The notes beneath the pieces were generated by a model. That model was not told where the DNA came from and did not search any database. It was given only the letters and a program-made list of their open reading frames with translations. This document shows, one piece after another, positions 11,221 to 21,610 of a stretch of 64,000 nt of DNA. Origin of the DNA: Pyricularia pennisetigena (Eukaryota; Ascomycota; Sordariomycetes; Magnaporthales; Pyriculariaceae); contig NC_043744.1 in the NCBI RefSeq assembly GCF_004337985.1, positions 3,864,663 through 3,928,662 on the forward strand, read 5' to 3'. The first letter of the stretch is position 1; each line of letters begins with the position of its first letter. The position numbers were made by a program, and so were the translations under genes.

Positions 11221-11278
11221 GGAGGGGGTTCAGGATCCAAATTGAGTTAGCGGCCCATTTATTCTCTGAACCCCCTTC
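11221..11278. repeat. Short inverted repeat, 13-base arms
   Basis: GGAGGGGGTTCAG (11221-11233) and CTGAACCCCCTTC (11266-11278) form a 12-of-13 stem around a 32-base loop. Could be a tiny foldback element or a terminator-like structure; no gene is adjacent. Confidence 0.5.
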
Positions 11279-11412
11279 AACTCTATAGATTTTAATTGGT
11301 CAGATATATCAAGTAGCCCCACTTAGAAAAAGTGATTCACGTGCTGTCAATAACGTACACCGCATCTGCCCCGCGTATGCGCCGCGTATGGCATTATTTT
11401 CTAATTTTTTAT

Positions 11413-11490
11413 TACCACCACCATTTTTTATTACCACCACCACCACCACCAACAATAATAATAATAATAACAATAACAGCAACAATAACA
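11413..11490 (+). repeat. ACC then AAT/AAC microsatellite
   Basis: Runs of ACC (about 11413-11450) pass directly into AAT and AAC/AGC triplets (about 11451-11490). No long ORF of functional appearance uses it. Confidence 0.9.
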
Positions 11491-11578
11491 GTACGTATAA
11501 CCAGTTTTATACGTTTAAATTAATTAATTTTATCGTTTTATAACGAAAATTCGCATTGTTATTTAATATTTCGAGCAT

Positions 11579-11611
11579 GCGCGAAACGCGCGCATGTTTT
11601 GCGTTTCGCGC
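11579..11611. repeat. Perfect 11-base-stem hairpin, CpG-rich
   Basis: GCGCGAAACGC (11579-11589) and GCGTTTCGCGC (11601-11611) are exact reverse complements around an 11-base loop, inside otherwise AT-rich sequence. It is CpG-dense where the surroundings have lost most C and G. Confidence 0.8.
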
Positions 11612-12488
11612 AAGCTTTTTATCAAATTATTTCACCCACCATTCACTTTTTCAACTTTATTTTATTTCCGCTTTAATTTTACCCGTTATTTTAGCTTAAA
11701 CCGCCTTCCGCACCACCATATATTATATTTTATAAATATGCAATTGATATATTAAGCATTTGCTAACCATATATAAAGCATACAAATAATTAAAATGGTA
11801 CGTTAACAAAATTGGAATTTCCCCAATTGGTTAACCGCAATAGTAAATATTTTTTAATTACCTATACCGTGTTCGTGCTGTATATATGCTAACCGTATAC
11901 AAAGGGATATTAATTTGCAAAACCTTAATCGAAATACCGCTTTTTATATAAGCGATAACGGCTGGATTGTTGGTAAATATTAACAATATATATGCGCCGC
12001 ATATACGGGATATTTACATTTTATAAACCCTATTAAATACAAAAATAAGGATTATATTAAACGTAAATCTATGTCCAAATCCATGGTTTGTGCAATATAT
12101 ATATATAGCTAATATACGTATAAAATACCACCGAAAAAATGGTAAAAAGGAGGTGACCGAGGAGCAGTTTGCTGGTGCGGCCCCCATATACCTGGCGTAT
12201 GCAAAATATATATTAATACCACCGCAATATACCCCCACCCTTTTATTTATTTTAATAAAACCAATGTTTTAATATAAATGTTTTTTCCTACCATATATTA
12301 TATATATATTTACCATATATAATTGTATAGTAAATACAAATATTAACGTTATTTGCGGTGCGATTTACAAAAGCAATGGAAAAGTGAATATTTATTATAC
12401 ATTTCCAATATATATGCCTAATATACGCGATTAATAGACAATTTAGCTTACCCGCCGTATAAAAAACGAATACCCTGGAATTGGTAAA
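11612..12488. other. AT-rich stretch with nothing recognisable
   Basis: Only short open frames; none has family-like motifs. Probably an old, heavily mutated repeat. Confidence 0.5.
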
Positions 12489-13146
12489 TGTGAACATGGC
12501 TAGCGCAGGGCTAATTATATTAACTACCCTGCATTATTTTATAACGGCTAGCACGGGCTAATTTTATTAGTCACCCTGCATCGAATAAATAAATAAATAA
12601 TAAATAAAACGTATACGCGTTCATACACACAAAGCTTTATATATTACGTCTTTGTTCATAGTTTCAACAACAAAACAAATACGTCATATTTTATCTAGCT
12701 TAGTGGTATAATGCACGTACCATAATCTATATTATATATACGTTGTGGAAGTGCGTGGGTTCGAATCCCGTTGTGGTCGCAGATTTTCTGTGCATGCATA
12801 AGCACAATAGGCCGTTAGGCTCAATGGGCCGTTAGGCTCAATAGGTCGGCAGGTTGGTCACATGAATAAGGCCAAATCATGTGACGTGACCCCGCATTCC
12901 GGACATCCGGATCGAAGATCTGCACCTACGGATTCGAATACGTAATTCATAACTTAGCTTTAGATTTATCACCTTTATACCTTCATCGATTCAACGATTT
13001 AACGAATCGATTGTGCAACAATATATCATCTCTATTACCCGCTAGCAGACGGTTATCTGCCATTTTAACGTTCCATTAGCCTTATACGTGATCCACCTTT
13101 CCCCGCGTTCAAGATTAAACTTATTCTATCTCGTGACCTCCTCACA
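12489..13146 (+). repeat. Solo LTR of Copia family A (658 bases)
   Basis: Starts TGTGAACATGGC and ends CCTCACA, matching the 659-base 3' LTR of the Copia-A element at 34673-35331 over its whole length. Flanks are GTAAA (12484-12488) and ATAAA (13147-13151), a TSD with one G-to-A change. A solo LTR arises by recombination between the two LTRs of a full element. Confidence 0.9.
12689..12781 (+). tRNA. tRNA-Met-like module inside the Copia-A LTR (probably not a functional tRNA)
   Basis: Contains a Pol III A box (TAGCTTAGTGG, 12696-12706), an anticodon stem ACGTA/TACGT whose loop begins CCATAA (anticodon CAT) with an extra dozen or so bases that look like a tRNA intron, and a B box GGTTCGAATCCC with a T stem, ending GGTCGCA. 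The 5' acceptor strand does not pair with the 3' end, so a mature tRNA is unlikely. In this copy the sequence between anticodon arm and T arm is a few bases longer than in the other two. Confidence 0.5.
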
Positions 13147-13393
13147 ATAAAAAGCGGATTATACCCGGAAAGAGTTTTATTATTATATCCTCCAATTGGT
13201 TATTTATATTTATTATTTCCCAATCGCGTTCGAATTTCATAATTATATCCGGGCTACCGATTCTATCGTTATGATAATTGTAAAAACCTAAGCCCATAAT
13301 TTTCGATTTGAATTCCTTTTTAAAATAAATATTACCCCAAAACGTCGCACTTAAATTTACAAATTTTGCGGAATTGCAGGGGATAATATACCG
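13147..13393. other. AT-rich spacer, nothing recognised
   Basis: No ORF or repeat match to other parts of the window seen by eye. Confidence 0.4.
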
Positions 13394-13946
13394 TGTTATT
13401 TATATGCGTTATTTAGCATGTAATGGGTCCACTTTTCCTTGTATATAAGCCACAATAGATAGTGCCGAAGTGGGGCTGTTAAGGTTGTCAAATTTTCTAT
13501 TATATTTTGTGTGTTGCAGGAGTTGCGATTCAAAGTTAGCGAGTGGGGTTTTACCCTGTACCGGGTTTTATACCCACCCTGCACTTACGAGTCAGCTACC
13601 CTGTACGTAGTTAAAATTTTCACCAAATTAGCAAATCAGTGCGAACCCAGAAATGGTTTGTATGGAAATAAGGGTGTTTTTTCAACAACGCATACAAAAT
13701 AATTTTTCGGAAAATCGTGTTCGGCATCGGAACCCTACGCGGGGTACGGACCCCCACTTCGATGTCGGAAAATATATAAGGGAGATGAACCAAATCTCCC
13801 CCACCAATAAATTAAATTTATTAATCCCAAAATTAGTAAATTTAATATATATAAACCCTGTAATTACAGGTTTTTACAACGCAATTAGCACCACGCCGCA
13901 TTTAGGTTAATACCTAACCCCCTGTTAGCAATCCATTTTATTAACA
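13394..13946 (+). repeat. 5' LTR of Copia-B (553 bases)
   Basis: Starts TGTTATTTATATGCG and ends TATTAACA. Aligns with the 3' LTR 18292-18864 and with copies at 21195, 49276, 50673 and 51534. Confidence 0.88.
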
Positions 13947-14720
13947 GGTTATACACCCGGAAAGGCTTTAGCTTGTGCACTCAAATGCATTTTGCACCGC
14001 TGGAAAACCTGAAGTTTAAGTTTAATTTTGGTTATTGTCGCATCCTTATAGCACGTATATTGACGAAAATATTGCTATTTTTGTGCAAGATTGTTGGTTT
14101 TAGGCGCTAATTTAGCACCTAACCCCCTGTATTTACAGTGGGGATCGTTTAAAATTAGCGTTTGATTTAGGCCCTTTTAGGTATTGTAGCGATCGCTTGC
14201 ATTGCAAATCCAAAATTTTTGGTATGGTTTTTGTGGATCGTGCACGCCATTGTAATTGGTTCAAATTTTTAATAGGGTTTACGTTAGCGAATTAAGGCCA
14301 AAGACCCCTATATTCGTTCGCTAATAACCCACTAAATCCTAATGCGCTTAATAGGGTTTACAATAACCCACAAACACATTAGCGGAATTACGTTAATGGT
14401 TAATTTACCCTGCACGATACCTTACAATTTACCCTGCACCTATTGAACGAATTGAATTCGTTACGTGCACCTGGATTGGTACAAATACCAGGGCATTTAT
14501 TAATTGGGGATTTCAGGGATTTTAACCCTGTATTTTAGTGGATTTTAACCATTAAAAATAGTAATAAACCCTGTAATTGGCAATTACAGGTTTATACTCA
14601 ATAAAAGGCAAACGGTGTAACGAATCCTAAATTAAATAGGGTATTTACCTTTAAATAATCAAGTTAATTAATTATAGTTATAAATTAGCGAATTGCAATT
14701 ATAATTTAAATTACCTTATA

Positions 14721-17700
14721 ATGGAAAACAGCCCTATATCGGGTTTTCCAGGCCCAATTCCAACAAATAGGGGGTTTGAACCCAACCTAAACGAGGTTTT
14801 AACCGTTAAATTACAGGCCCAAAACCTGCAATTCAAAGCGTTAATTACGCAAATGGATTAGTTCTAAAGGATAATCCAACAATTAACTGCCCTATTAACC
14901 TTAAAAAGCGGTAATTCCACTAACCTTAGTGGTAATTCGGAAAACAAACCCGCTACCGCACCCTGTAATCCACCTGGTAACCTCACTTTAGGTGACGGGA
15001 TAAATAAAAAATTATCGAAACGGGTATTTTCCTTCCCCGAAAATTGTAAATTAGTAAGGGTTAGCAATTAAAGTCAATGCAAATAGGCGTTAATAATACA
15101 ATTTAGGGCTATAGAAGCAGCGGAATTTATTTCCAACCCTGAAATTGGCTATACCCTACCGGAATACGAGCAATTAATCCTATTATTGCTTATAAAAAAC
15201 AGTTTAACTAAGCGATTTTTAGAATTTCTTGTATGGCATTCCAGCCCCGTAACGGTTTATAAAACCCTGGAAAATAATTATTCCGTTGCACCCGAAATTA
15301 GTCGAAATTCACTATATCGGGAATTCCACGCTTTAAATTTTTCGAAATTTAAAGGAATAATACCTGAATTTAACAACCGTTTTAACTTATTAGTAATTAA
15401 ATTAGCGAATGCAAACGTGCAAATTAACCCCGTAAACGTACGAAATCAGTATTTACGGGCCCTGGAGGGGATATTTCCTATTTGGACCGAACGCCAACCC
15501 AATACCCAACGGGCCTTGCAGGTAATAGGCCAAAATTCGGAAACGTTAAATTTGTAATACTTTATAACGGACCTTATATGCGAAAATTCGATTTCAGGTT
15601 TTATAACGGTTAAAGCCGCTAATTATAGGTCTGAAGGTAAAAAAACGGGTAAAAATAACGCTAAAAAAGGCGTTGAAAAGGGAACTAATGGGCAGGAAAA
15701 CACCTTTAAATCACGAAAAAAGAGTAAAAACTTTAATTCGGATTTTGCTTTTGCAAAAGATATTAAATCCTCCCATTCCAGCAAATTAACAGCTGGAACG
15801 TCCATAATTATTATAAATTTCGAATTATTTACGGGCTCGATTCCAAATAACGTTAACGAAGGCGCAACGTATAACGCCCTGGAATAGGAGGTTAATTCCA
15901 TTATTAGCGGAATTATAAAATTACGTTCGGATTCGGATTCGGAAACCAATACCGGTAAAACGTTAAAACTACAGGCTTTAGCAGTTAATTTTAGGGCTAA
16001 AACGAAGCCTGGACGCGGCGTAAAAAGGACCCCTAAAGTATGGAAACTAAATTACCCTATCCTGTACGATGTAGGTAATACGCACCATATTTTTGCAAAT
16101 AAGCAATTTTTTACCGATTATACCCCCGGCTTTACAGTCGAAATCGGTACAGGAGGTGGCCCTGTTAGGCTTATAGGCACCGGAGTTGTGAAAATACAGG
16201 TCCGTTACGGCCAAAAAACTGACGACTTTAAAAAGGTTACGTTCAATAACGTTTTATATATGCCCTCGTTTGGAATAAATATCGTTAATAGCCTAATACA
16301 CTATAATATAAAGGGCGTATTTTTAAAAAATACCCTGTACGATAAGGATCGCAAAGCGTAGGGACGTTTAAATACCGTTAAATATTCGTTTTATTTAGAG
16401 GTTAAAGGGTGCAATATTTTTGTTCAAAATAACGTTATTTCGAATTACGCCTGTATAATAGGTGAATATAGCACCGTTTTTAACATGGTTTTATAAGGGG
16501 TTATAAAGGGTTACACAGCCCCGTTGGAAATAAAACTAAATAATATAGACCCCGAAAATTACAAGGACTATAAAATTTACACCGATTCGGAACCGGAAAA
16601 AAATACGGTAACGGAAAAGGTAAATCCCGAACAAAATACGGAAATAGCCGTAAATTCACCTGTAACGCAGAAATTTAGCGGTAAAAGCCCTGAAAATCCA
16701 CGTAAAATTGGGCCCCGTAGGCCCGGTATACCGTTACGTGACCTGTTTATAGCCTTATATAAAAGGGACTATTTCCGAAAAAAGGGGGTTTCCCATATAA
16801 GAAATCCGTTATTAAAACCTCTTTTATTATCGGATTTAAAACAGGCCCCTATAAATTACCTCCTTTTAAACCTACAACGGATTACGGACGGTTAGTTAAC
16901 CCTTAAAGGAGACGGAATTACAGGTAATTGTAACGAAATCCAGGCCCAAAAAACCTTGTTATAATATAGGCGTTTGGGGCATATAAGGCTATTATTGCTA
17001 ACAAAAACCGCTAAAATTATAAAAGGTTTACCTAATTTCGACAAAATTAGGACAATTACCTATATTGCTTGCATTAAAACCATTTCTGTTAGGCGTACAA
17101 ATAAGATCGTACTCCCTATACCCCCTAATATTTTCGATTTTATAAAGGGTAATATAGTGACCCTTAAACCTAATTTTTACAATAAAAAGCCCGTATTTTT
17201 ATTATTAATGGACCGAAAATCACGTTTTCGGTGGTTTATCCCACTAAAAATAAAAACCGGACCTACGGTTTTAGTGGTTATTAAAAGTTTTTTTAGGGTT
17301 TTAAAGGTTATATCCGGGCGTTACCCCCTGAATTTTCATTTCAATGGGGGGTACGAGGTTAATACAAACTTTTAAAATTGGTTTATAAATAAAGGTGTTA
17401 ATTTTAGTATTTCGAATCCTTATAACCACGGCAAAAACGGATTCACGGAACGGTCCGTTAGGGTTATTTTAATAGATTTCGACTTACCATTATAGCGGCG
17501 GGTTTACCATTATATTTATAATATTATTTACTATTTGCCGTACTTAATTTAATTAACCGTACAGCGGTAATTAATAAGAATTAACACCCTACGAGGAATT
17601 TTATTCCGCATTCCAACCTGGATTACCGCATAAACCCAATTTAGGGCATTCTCGGGTTATTGATACTGTATACCAGGCTATTATACCGCTGGAAAAACGC

Positions 17701-18024
17701 CAAAAATTTAATAAATTGGCTCCCCGCACCGAAACGGTGAAACTTTTAACCCATTTATCAAATTTTACAGCGTTGGTTTACGCACCCGCAAAACGGGCCG
17801 TATATAAGACCTTTACCGTAAAGGTTATAAAGGGTATAACCACTGAAAATTTGGCTATTCCAAGGGAAACGCTACAAATTTTAAAGGGGGAAAATATAAA
17901 TTTAAAAGGGGATTTTAATTTTGAATTTGAAAACGAATCAAAGTTGAAAAAGCTCACGTTTTGGGCGATTTACGCATTCACAATACCCTATATAATATGC
18001 CTAATTTGGACTATTACCAACTAA
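14721..18024 (+). pseudogene. Copia-B gag-protease-integrase polyprotein, degraded
   Basis: Start at ATG 14721 (MENSPISGFPGPI). Gag with the UBN2-type capsid core at 15186-15557 (WHSSPVTVYKTLE, FNNRFNLLVIKLANA). Protease at about 16040-16330 with YDVGNTHHIF where the active-site D-S-G-A would be. Integrase: GAG-pre-integrase LGHIRLLL near 16970, DDE core with MDRKSRFRW near 17210 and a changed HFNGGYEVN near 17340, then YNHGKNGFTERSVRVIL near 17420-17460 giving the Glu. The C-terminal integrase block RVIDTVYQAIIPLEKR and TALVYAPAKRAVYKT follows (17650-17830), and the frame ends at 18024 with no RT. In-frame TAA/TAG codons are numerous and of the kind C-to-T or G-to-A makes. Confidence 0.85.
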
Positions 18025-18279
18025 TAGCTAAATTCGCTACCTGGTTTATTAGTTAATTCCGTAGGTTAATATTTTGCAAATTGGGGGTTCGAATCCGGGG
18101 GTTCTCACAATTCTGGGGGTTTTTTCCATTTCGGGGGTTATAGGTCAGTACAAAAGGCTTAATTATTCAGGGGGTTTATATTGGGAATTCGAATCGGGTT
18201 GGGACACAAACGGGATTTCTTTTTTTTCAAAAGGGTTTATTGTTATGTACTTTTCTTTTCCGACTTTATATGAGTAGTT

Positions 18280-18291
18280 ACAAAAAAGGGG
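18280..18291 (+). promoter_or_regulatory. Polypurine tract of Copia-B
   Basis: ACAAAAAAGGGG abuts the TG of the 3' LTR, the position where plus-strand DNA synthesis is primed in LTR retrotransposons. A similar tract (AAAAGAGAGGGGG) abuts the LTR at 51534. Confidence 0.7.
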
Positions 18292-18864
18292 TGTTAATTA
18301 TATACGTTATTCAACCTATAATGGGTTCATTTTTACTTATATATAAACTACAATTAATAATGCCGAAATAGGGTTGTCGGGGTTATTTGATTATCCGTTA
18401 TATTTTATATTGTAGTAATTGCAATTCAATGGTCAGCGAATGGGATTTACGCTGTACCGGGTCTAACACCCACCCACCTTGCACCTACGAATCAGCTACC
18501 ATATATCAGGTTGAGAATCTTCACCAAATTAGCAAATTAATGCGAACCCAGAAATGGTTTATATGGCGATAAGGGTGCTTTTTCCAAAACACATGTAAAC
18601 TAATTTTTCGGAAAATCGTGTGCGGCACCGGAACGTTTTCTGGCGTGCGGACACCCACTTCGATATCGGAAAATATATAAGGGAAACAAAGCAAAGTCTC
18701 CCCCATCAATTAATCTAAGCTATTAATTCTAAAATTAGTTAACCATTTCAGTGAACAATTTAATGTATTTAAGCCCTGTAAATACAGGTTTTTATAGCGC
18801 AATTGGCACCACGCCGCACTTAGGCTAATGCCTAAACCCCTGTTGATAACCTATATTGTTAACA
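18292..18864 (+). repeat. 3' LTR of Copia-B (573 bases)
   Basis: Starts TGTTAATTATATACG directly after the purine tract ACAAAAAAGGGG (18280-18291) and ends TTGTTAACA. Confidence 0.88.
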
Positions 18865-20138
18865 ATATGCGTTAGTTGGAACTGGCGCAATTACGAAGTT
18901 TTTATCGTACGATTAACGGGATAATAATAGGTACAGGGGCTGGTTAACGTTAATGCAATTAAATTACTACGTGCGAATAGTACGGGAAAAAAATATTTAA
19001 CGGTGTCGCAATTATTCGTACGTGCGTTTAAAAAAGAAGTTGCCAATATCGGAATAATTGCACTAGCGCGTATGCACGAATAGGGAGATCCGGGGCGGAA
19101 GATCCCACCCGGCGGAACGGGATAATTAATTGCGGTGCACGGACTGTAACTGGATAATTAAAGGCGATATACGGAGCGCACGTAAACTTTAGCTAGCGGT
19201 GCAACAATAACGTGCAATCGCCGAATTTAAATAGAAAACACACCGAATATATCCGAATACAAAGAGATATATCGTTGTCACCCCTCACATTGAGTTTTAC
19301 CACGATGCATTAATAGAACCACGGTTCTACGGACCGTTTTGTTTTTCATTTTTGATCTGTTTTATTCTTATTTTTGTTTTATTTTTCGTATGTTTTGCTT
19401 ACAATTTTACCATTCTATTAAGAATCCCGATTGAAAAGACTTTTCTTTTTTCTTTTTCTTTTTTTAAGGTTTTATTTTCCCGATTATTATGTTTCTATTT
19501 TATTTTCTTGGATCGACAGAACAATTAGGAAAATAACTTGGAATTAAAAAAAAAACGCGAATTAAAACCTTAACTTCAAAATCGATTGTCCTTTTGCTTC
19601 ATTGTGCATGCCATCTGACTTTATCTCTAATTTTAATTTCAAAGCGATACCATTAAAAGTTAATGCCTCGTACACTTTCAATAAGTCCATTGCGCCGTAC
19701 CCCCTGCCATCATCCCTGCAGGCTTGGCGTCCACACAAAATCCATCGTCTCGTTAAAGGAGACGATCACGTATTACTGGTTAGGCCCTGCGACCGCACGT
19801 TTAGTGCAGCGGACTGCATTTTTCATCCGCGCAGCCAATTGAACAGCGGCATAATCAACAATTATTAATGCTGACTATCGCATTAGTAAACTAAAAAAAA
19901 GCTTATATTTCGCCAGAGTTTCGAAAAAATAAAATTGAAATAATAAATCATTTAGCGGTGTTATAAAATCGACGCGTTTCCCCCTTCATCGGTTTCATTT
20001 CGTATGAGAAACAACTTACTTCTAACTTTAAACATACAGACAATTATCCACTGACTGAAAATCGACAGTTTTATTTGCATAATTAACATTATATTTACAG
20101 TTAAAAGCTTTTGCACAATTAGTATTATTTTCGCAATT
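18865..20138. other. Repeat remnant plus gene-upstream region
   Basis: About 18940-19310 on the plus strand reads as a protein-like frame (VSQLFVRAFKKEVANIG, ARMHE) if each TAA/TAG is a former Gln codon; I do not recognise it, and it ends near a CCCCTCACA. From 19320 the sequence is T-rich and pyrimidine-tracted, and an open frame 19602-19868 has no family features. Short microsatellite-free AT-rich sequence then leads to the gene at 20139. Confidence 0.35.
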
Positions 20139-21023
20139 ATGCTTTTCTTATTCGTTTTCATTTTTTTTCACACCGTTGCAGTTTCGGCCTTCACTAACAT
20201 TGGCACCTCTTCATACCCAATTTACAATTATAAGCCAATTCCAAGCCATATCCACGGAGTTTTGAGAAAGCGGGCTTATATTGAACGCCATTCCCAATGT
20301 TCAGATTCGCAAGCCTCCGAAATTCGTGCCGCGCTAGAGAGGTAAATTGAAAACTTTTAAAACAAATTCGTAAAAAAATGTTAATTATTTTGTTTAGTTG
20401 TGCCGAGCTCGCCTCGCTGGGCTATCACGCCGTTAAAAGTGACAATCGGTTATTTCAATTAATTTTTAAAACTGACCGCACGGATAGTAAAGACTTTGTT
20501 CAAAACAATTTCAACAAAATCTACCAGGAATGTAAGAGGGACGCGGACGAAATTTCTTTATCCTGCCGCGATACAAGTGTTTATACGTGCGTCCGAGATG
20601 GAGTTCATATGATGGGCTATGCAAATATCCACGAAAAACAAATTGTGGTATGCCCTATATTCTTCAATGCCCCAGTAAGCAGCAGGAGAATTACTGCAAG
20701 CAACCAAGATACAGCTATATTACATGAAATGCTGCATATAATTTTAAGTAAGTTTTTTTTTTACAAATTGACAGAACCTTCACAAAAACCTATTTATAAA
20801 ATTCTTCGGAAACTAAAATTCAAATTTTCATCTAGATGAGTGGGAAGATTATGGTTACGAATGGGATGAGATTCACAGGTAAGCTGTCGAAAAGCAAATT
20901 TGCTAAATATTGTTTTATACTGATAAATTTTAATAAATATCAAGATTGGATAGTACAAAAAGTATTAGAAATGGCGACAGCTATGCTATTTTTGCACAAT
21001 GTGCACGTTATAAAATCTGTTAA
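20139..21023 (+). CDS. Secreted M35/deuterolysin-like zinc metalloprotease (four exons, 224 aa)
   Basis: Predicted extracellular peptidase. Exons 20139-20341, 20398-20747, 20836-20878 and 20945-21023 are joined by GT-AG introns of 56, 88 and 66 bases (donors GTAAAT, GTAAGT, GTAAGC) and sum to 675 bases with no stop before TAA. Residues 1-18 (MLFLFVFIFFHTVAVSAF) are a signal peptide, followed by a short region with a KR site (LRKRAYIE) that could be a propeptide cleavage. CAELASLGYH and the Cys at SLSC, YTC and VVC fit the disulfide pattern of the family. HEMLH near residue 180 is the HExxH zinc site; the third ligand would lie in the following NEWEDYGYEWDEI, where the family has an Asp. The end NGDSYAIFAQCARY matches the conserved NADSYxxFA block. 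The catalytic domain is short but complete. Composition is intermediate and coding is intact, in contrast to the mutated repeats on both sides. Assignment rests on motif recognition. Confidence 0.82.
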
Positions 21024-21194
21024 ATAACGTTAGTGTTGGAGTTGTTGGAATAGGGTTGCGTACCCCCTGTTCGGCACCCAAAAATAACTGTACAGCCACG
21101 TTCACCTTTCATGTTCTTTTATAAATATCTCGACCAATTTTTCATTTTTGGATTTACTTTTTTCTAATTTTCATTCTCCATTTTCCAATAAAGC
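21024..21194 (+). other. 3' flank of the metalloprotease gene
   Basis: Non-coding; contains ATAAAT and CAATAAA-like signals (e.g. near 21121 and 21186) that could serve in polyadenylation. Confidence 0.35.
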
Positions 21195-21552
21195 TGTTAA
21201 TTATATGCGTTATTTAGCATATAATGGGTCCACCTTTATTTGTATATAAGCCACAATAGATAGTGCCGAAGTGGGTCTGTCGGGGTTATCGGATTATCCG
21301 TTATTTTGTGTTGCAGGACTTGCAACTCAAAGGTCAGCGAATGGGGTTTACCCTGTACCGGGATAATACCCACCCTGCACCTACAAGTCAGCTACCCTAT
21401 ATCGGGTTAAAATTTTCACCAAATTAACAAATTAGTGGGAACCTAGAAATGGTTTATATAGCGATAAGGGTGTTTTTTCCAAAACCCATATAAACAATTT
21501 TTCGGAAAATCGTGTGCGGCGTTGGAACACTTTTAGGGGTGCGGACCTAATT
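21195..21552 (+). repeat. Truncated Copia-B LTR
   Basis: Starts TGTTAATTATATGCG and follows the Copia-B LTR for about 350 bases to the GGGGTGCGGACC block, where T-element sequence begins. The missing right third may have been lost when the T element inserted or by deletion. Confidence 0.85.
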
Positions 21553-21610
21553 ATACCAATTGCATTGGCCGAAAAAATCGCGCTCGTTCTAGTCTAAGGA
21601 CAATTTGTTA

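Larger units (their letters stand above)
13394..18864 (+). mobile_element. Copia-B: Ty1/Copia element lacking reverse transcriptase
   Basis: 5' LTR 13394-13946 and 3' LTR 18292-18864 enclose 4.3 kb with gag, protease and integrase in the Copia order (PR-INT before RT), but there is no room or motif for RT and RNase H. Flanks TACCG (left) and ATATG (right) do not match, so the two ends may derive from different insertions or the flank has changed. A purine tract precedes the 3' LTR. Confidence 0.85.

Noticed and set aside
12696..12781. Functional tRNA gene
   Set aside because: A and B boxes are good but the 5' acceptor strand does not pair with the 3' strand, and all copies are inside LTRs. 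Kept as tRNA-like only.
13389..13393. TSD for Copia-B
   Set aside because: TACCG on the left and ATATG on the right do not agree even allowing one transition.
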